A stretch of DNA of 25,384 bases from assembly GCA_964495755.1 (NCBI GenBank), contig CAZBXU010000029.1, positions 1 through 25,384 on the forward strand, read 5' to 3'. The notes below the pieces were generated by a model. It did not search any database. It worked only from the letters and a program-made list of their open reading frames with translations, and was not told the origin of the DNA. The position numbers and the translations under genes are program-made. Source of the DNA: JAFGQJ01 sp964495755 (GTDB lineage Bacteria > Spirochaetota > Spirochaetia > SZUA-6 > DRHE01). This document shows positions 22,084 to 25,384 of the stretch, one piece after another (position 1 is the stretch's first letter; every line of letters begins with the position of its first letter).

Positions 22084-23193
22084 ATGAGCGTGGAGAACAA
22101 GCCCTTTCTATTCCTAGAACCTTTTTACGGCGGCTCTCACCGGGAATTTGCCGAAGGGTGGAAGCAGAGCTCCAGGCATACCCTGGAACTTCACACCCTT
22201 CCAGCCCGTTTCTGGAAGTGGCGAATGCGCGGTGCGGCGCTGTATTTTGCCCATAAGATCCAAAACCCAGGCGAGTTTTCCGGCCTTGTCGTCACGGATC
22301 TCATGAGCCTGGCGGATCTTAAAGCTCTGTGGGGTTGCTCCTGTCCGCCCACACTCGTGTACGTTCATGAAAACCAGCTGACCTATCCATTGGCACCCGG
22401 GGAGCAGCTCGATCTCCAGTATGGATTCACCAACGTAACTACGGCGCTCTCCGCCGATCGAGTGCTCTTCAATTCCTTCAGTCATTTCCAGGCCTTCTTC
22501 GAGGAGCTTCCCCGCTTCTTGAGCAGGATGCCCGAATACCGGCCCCGCTGGGTTATAGAGGAGATACGGAGGAAATCTTCGGTCCTGTACCCGGGCTGCC
22601 GCTTTTCCCCCGAGGAGGAAATCAGTCTGCCCCGCTCCGAGGTGGAACCACTGATCATATGGAACCATCGCTGGGAGTTCGACAAGAATCCCGAGCTGTT
22701 CTTCTGGGCGCTGGAGGAGGTGGAGGAATCTGGTCTCGGCTTCCGTCTGGCCCTGCTGGGGGAGAACTACCAGAAAGTCCCCAAAGCCTTTATCGCAGCC
22801 CGCCGGCGCTGGCCGGGGCGGGTTGAGCAGTATGGATACGTGGCCTCCCGCGAAGGCTACCTGTCCTGGCTGAAGCGGGGAGGGATCGTGATCAGCACCG
22901 CGGACCAGGAGAACTTCGGCATCTCCGTGGTGGAGGCCGTGCGTCACGGCTGCTTTCCACTTCTGCCCCGAAACCTATCTTATCCGGAGCTGATTCCCGA
23001 AGAGTTCCACGACGATGTCCTGTACGGGAATCGAGAGGAGCTGGTCGAAAAGCTCTCCCGTCTGCTGGTGGAGCTGCCTCGCCCGGATCACATTTGGGCG
23101 GACAAGCTGCGCCGTTTAGCCCTGTCCATGAACCGTTTCAGCTGGCAGAAACTGATCTCCAGCTACGATGAGGAGCTCGATCGGCTCCTCTGA
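22084..23193 (+). CDS. DUF3524 glycosyltransferase, tRNA-queuosine mannosyltransferase (QTMAN/GTDC1) homologue
   Basis: 369-aa GT-B enzyme with the distinctive motifs of the GTDC1/DUF3524 family: FLEPFYGGSHREFAEGW near the N-terminus (10-26), LPARFWKWRMRGAALYFA (39-56), YVHENQLTYPL (93-103), the YGFTN block and SADRVLFNS. The C-terminal donor half has IIWNHRWEFDKNPELFFWAL and an E-x7-E pair in DQENFGISVVEA. The animal member attaches mannose to queuosine in tRNA-Asp; whether the bacterial protein does the same is inference. ATG 22084 is preferred because the family starts a few residues before FLEP; the frame stays open back to 21658 and has another ATG at 22024, but that stretch is compositionally odd. 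No ribosome site is visible. No queuosine genes are in the window. Confidence 0.88.
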   Translation: MSVENKPFLFLEPFYGGSHREFAEGWKQSSRHTLELHTLPARFWKWRMRGAALYFAHKIQNPGEFSGLVVTDLMSLADLKALWGCSCPPTLVYVHENQLTYPLAPGEQLDLQYGFTNVTTALSADRVLFNSFSHFQAFFEELPRFLSRMPEYRPRWVIEEIRRKSSVLYPGCRFSPEEEISLPRSEVEPLIIWNHRWEFDKNPELFFWALEEVEESGLGFRLALLGENYQKVPKAFIAARRRWPGRVEQYGYVASREGYLSWLKRGGIVISTADQENFGISVVEAVRHGCFPLLPRNLSYPELIPEEFHDDVLYGNREELVEKLSRLLVELPRPDHIWADKLRRLALSMNRFSWQKLISSYDEELDRLL

Positions 23194-23228
23194 GGCGGCT
23201 CCCTCCACTTTAATGGCAAAATCAACCG

Positions 23229-23969
23229 CTACAGGATGTGGGCGAGGAATTTCTGAGTTCGTTCCAACTGTGGATTGTTGAACAGAACCTCCGGCGGAGC
23301 CGTCTCGATCACCTCACCGTTGTCCATGAACACGACCTTGTGAGCCGCCGCCTTGGCGAAACCCATTTCATGAGATACGACCAGCATGGTCATTCCGTCT
23401 TTGGCGAGCAGCAGCATCACGTCCAGCACCTCTTTGATCATCTCCGGATCGAGGGCGGAGGTGGGCTCGTCGAAGAGCATGACCTTAGGGTTCATGGCCA
23501 AAGCCCGGGCTATGGCCACCCGCTGCTGTTGGCCTCCGGACAGCTGTTCCGGATAGGCGCTGACCTTGTCGGCAAGCCCGACTCGATCCAATAGGGCTCG
23601 TCCCTGATCCTCCGCCTCGTTTAGCGGGGTCTTCTTGACGATGCGCGGTCCAATGGTGACGTTACCCAGCGCCGACAGATGGGGGAAAAGGTTGAAGGAT
23701 TGGAAGACCATGCCGACCTCTTCGCGAATTCGGCGGATGTCTGCATGGTGAGCGGTAAGACGATCCTCGTCGATCCAGATCTCACCGGAGGTCAGCTTCT
23801 CCAGCCGGTTCACGCAACGTAAGAGGGTGCTCTTGCCGCTCCCCGATGGACCGATGATCAGCACCACCTCTCCCTTTTCCACGGTGATATTGGCGTTATT
23901 CACAGCCTCGATCTTCCCGAAACTCTTGCAGGCGTCGACAATCTTGACCCGTGGTCTGTTGCTACTCAC
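23229..23969 (-). CDS. polar amino acid ABC transporter ATP-binding protein (GlnQ-like)
   Basis: 246-aa ATPase energising import. Walker A GPSGSGKST (40-48), Q-loop FQSFNLFPH, ABC signature LSGGQQQRVAIARAL, Walker B VMLFDEP and the H-loop VVSHEMGFA are all intact; the NLFPHLSALGNV and PEVLFNNP signatures are typical of the GlnQ/HisP/ArtP group. It starts at a GTG overlapping the permease gene by 8 bases, with AGAGG upstream, and is the last gene of the unit. Confidence 0.94.
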   Translation of the reverse strand: MSSNRPRVKIVDACKSFGKIEAVNNANITVEKGEVVLIIGPSGSGKSTLLRCVNRLEKLTSGEIWIDEDRLTAHHADIRRIREEVGMVFQSFNLFPHLSALGNVTIGPRIVKKTPLNEAEDQGRALLDRVGLADKVSAYPEQLSGGQQQRVAIARALAMNPKVMLFDEPTSALDPEMIKEVLDVMLLLAKDGMTMLVVSHEMGFAKAAAHKVVFMDNGEVIETAPPEVLFNNPQLERTQKFLAHIL

Positions 23970-24759
23970 GGCGATTGAGCCTCTCTTCCATCAGGGATAC
24001 CAGTTTCGAGAAAAACAGGGTGATGACCAGATAGACCAAAGCCACCACGGTGTAGGTCTCGAAGTAGTAGAAGGTTTTGGAAGCAAACTCCCGTCCGCGG
24101 CGCAGTAGGTCGGCCACGGCCAGGATCGACACCAGGGAGGAATCCTTGAGCAGGGCGATGAACTCGTTGCCCACCGGCGGAAGTACGACCCGAATTGTTT
24201 GTGGCAGGATGATGCGGCGCATGGCCTGGCTCCGAGACATACCGATAGCCAGGGCCGCTTCCATTTGTCCCTTGGGAATCGCCTGAATCCCGGCCCGGAA
24301 GATCTCCCCCAGATAGGCGCCGTAGCAAAACGTCATGGCTGTAACCGCGGCCACCAGACGGGGCACTCGAACGATCTTTCCGAGAGCGTAGTAGATGTAG
24401 AACAGCTGCACCAGCAGGGGGATGCCCCTGACCACTTCTACGTAGACCGTAGCGATACGGTTGATGATCTTGATGCGGGAGATACGCCCCAGGCCGGTGA
24501 ACAGACCGACGATCAAGGCGAAGACGATGGACAGGACCGTAACGATGAAGGTCATCATAATCCCGTCGGGCAGGAAGGTGATGATGCGCCGGTACGGCTC
24601 CGGGGATATTAAGGGCAGCAGCACCAGCAGGGCGATCGCCCCGAAGAAGGAGATGCGCCACGCAGTAAAGGTGGCGCGCTGCTCCTTCTCAGGAATTAAA
24701 GCTCCGTCCGATACTTCGATCCGAGTTTTCCGCGACGAAAACTTGTCTATCGGAGCCAC
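23962..24759 (-). CDS. polar amino acid ABC transporter permease (HisM/GlnP family)
   Basis: 265-aa inner-membrane protein with a polar N-terminal tail (about 1-35) and about five to six membrane helices. The family-specific EVVRGIPLLVQLFYIYY and GAYLGEIFRAGIQAIPKGQ stretches are followed by the EAA loop EAALAIGMSRSQAMRRIILPQ and the LKDSSLVSILAVADL block. Likely specific for polar or charged amino acids; the exact one cannot be read. It begins at a GTG inside the end of the binding-protein gene (13-base overlap) after a GAGG site; the next Met would remove the first membrane helix. Confidence 0.93.
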   Translation of the reverse strand: MAPIDKFSSRKTRIEVSDGALIPEKEQRATFTAWRISFFGAIALLVLLPLISPEPYRRIITFLPDGIMMTFIVTVLSIVFALIVGLFTGLGRISRIKIINRIATVYVEVVRGIPLLVQLFYIYYALGKIVRVPRLVAAVTAMTFCYGAYLGEIFRAGIQAIPKGQMEAALAIGMSRSQAMRRIILPQTIRVVLPPVGNEFIALLKDSSLVSILAVADLLRRGREFASKTFYYFETYTVVALVYLVITLFFSKLVSLMEERLNRRE

Positions 24760-25384
24760 TCGTCCTCGATTTTATCGTAGGTACTCGTGTTCAGGACCGC
24801 ATTGAGGCCCTTGTTGACCGCATCGAGGATCTCTTTGTTGCCCTTCTTGACAACGACGCCGTAGAACTCGTCTGTGAAAGGCTCGCCTACGATCTTGAAT
24901 TTACCCTTATAGTTGGGATTCAGCAGGGCGAAATCAGCAGCAACAGGAGTGTCGGCAACAAGAGAGTCGATTCTGCCGTTGGCCAAATCTTCGAAGGCCA
25001 GACCGATCTCGTCGTAGGTCCGGAGCTCTATTCCGGAGACTTTCTCGATCTCGAAGGACCCGGTGGTCCCGATCTGAGCACCCGCAGACTTTCCCTTCAG
25101 ATCGGCCAGCGTGGTCACACCGCTGGTTGCCTGGGGTACTACCAGAATCTGACCGGCGTTGATGTAGGGCACGGAGAAATCCATGGTTTCCTTGCGCTCT
25201 TCGGTAATGGTGACTGACGACATGACCGCATCGTACCCTCCGGCGGCCAAGCCGGCGAAGATGCCGTCCCAGGCGGTGTTCTGAAACTCAACTGTGAAAC
25301 CGCCCTTTTCCGCCACCGCTTTCATCAGATCGATGTCGAAACCCACGATCTCCTTGTTCTCGTCCACCATCTCCATGGGAGGCC
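24747..25384 (-). CDS. amino acid ABC transporter substrate-binding protein (cut by window end)
   Basis: At least 209 residues of a family-3 periplasmic solute-binding protein, open to the window edge, so the signal peptide is missing. The visible start PPMEMVDENKEIVGFDIDLM is the internal strand-turn region just after the N-terminal strand, not a true N-terminus. AWDGIFAGLAAGGYDAVMSSVTITEERKE, split over two strands, carries the ligand-contact residues, and FSVPYINAGQILVV and the LKGKSAGAQIGTTGS block continue the family pattern. The first gene of the amino acid importer, translationally coupled to the permease. Confidence 0.92.
   Translation of the reverse strand, partial: PPMEMVDENKEIVGFDIDLMKAVAEKGGFTVEFQNTAWDGIFAGLAAGGYDAVMSSVTITEERKETMDFSVPYINAGQILVVPQATSGVTTLADLKGKSAGAQIGTTGSFEIEKVSGIELRTYDEIGLAFEDLANGRIDSLVADTPVAADFALLNPNYKGKFKIVGEPFTDEFYGVVVKKGNKEILDAVNKGLNAVLNTSTYDKIEDEWLR

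Noticed and set aside
22114..22947. 277-aa minus-strand open frame opposite the DUF3524 gene
   Set aside because: Shadow of the plus-strand coding bias; no family match and no start signals.
1..25384. CRISPR arrays, tRNA or rRNA genes, transposases, phage genes
   Set aside because: No spaced direct repeats, cloverleaf-like segments, transposase or phage proteins were seen anywhere in the window.

Overview
The window is about 25.4 kb of GC-rich, gene-dense bacterial DNA with some 26 protein genes. I see no rRNA, tRNA, CRISPR array or insertion sequence. Lineage cannot be proved from sequence alone. The best guess is a free-living spirochaete or a close relative, based on a BMP-type nucleoside-binding lipoprotein, a large protein of a type I associate only with spirochaetes, a REC-PAS-kinase-REC phosphorelay with a separate Hpt protein, and a carbohydrate/amino-acid transport lifestyle. 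Treat that placement as inference.

Layout. (1) 1-4150, plus strand: the end of a class I/II aminotransferase, a MalG-type sugar permease with no usable start, then a probable sugar-catabolism unit (DegT-family aminotransferase, RpiB/LacAB-type isomerase, xylose-isomerase-like TIM-barrel enzyme). (2) 4200-9087, plus strand: a DUF547 secreted protein that has lost its core in frame, then a tightly packed set from one strong promoter: MNT nucleotidyltransferase, HEPN protein, Nudix hydrolase, small membrane protein, Rieske/FAD oxidoreductase and threonine dehydrogenase. (3) 9121-14240: a K+ channel (minus) diverging from an HDAC-fold deacetylase that is followed in one operon by two GT4 glycosyltransferases. 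(4) 14241-16760: a structured non-coding stretch, a BMP-family binding lipoprotein with its own promoter and terminator, and a CPBP membrane protease. (5) 16770-21968: a hybrid sensor kinase, an Hpt protein lying in the same frame just past the kinase stop codon, a 578-aa protein of unknown function, and on the opposite strand a pseudo-receiver protein and a GcvR-like double-ACT regulator. (6) 22084-23193: a DUF3524 glycosyltransferase, homologous to the tRNA-queuosine mannosyltransferase family. (7) 23229-25384, minus strand: a polar amino acid ABC transporter (binding protein cut by the window end, permease, ATPase).

Themes. Several genes look eroded or altered: the permease without a start, the DUF547 internal deletion, an MNT protein with D-to-N in its catalytic motif, and a receiver with its phosphorylation Asp replaced. 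At least three genes (MNT, K+ channel, HDAC) have good -35/-10 pairs that put the transcription start within a few bases of the start codon, suggesting leaderless or near-leaderless mRNAs. The most interesting candidates for new biology are the HDAC plus two-glycosyltransferase operon, the bacterial DUF3524 enzyme, the MNT/HEPN/Nudix unit, and the split kinase/Hpt relay coupled to the unknown 578-aa protein.
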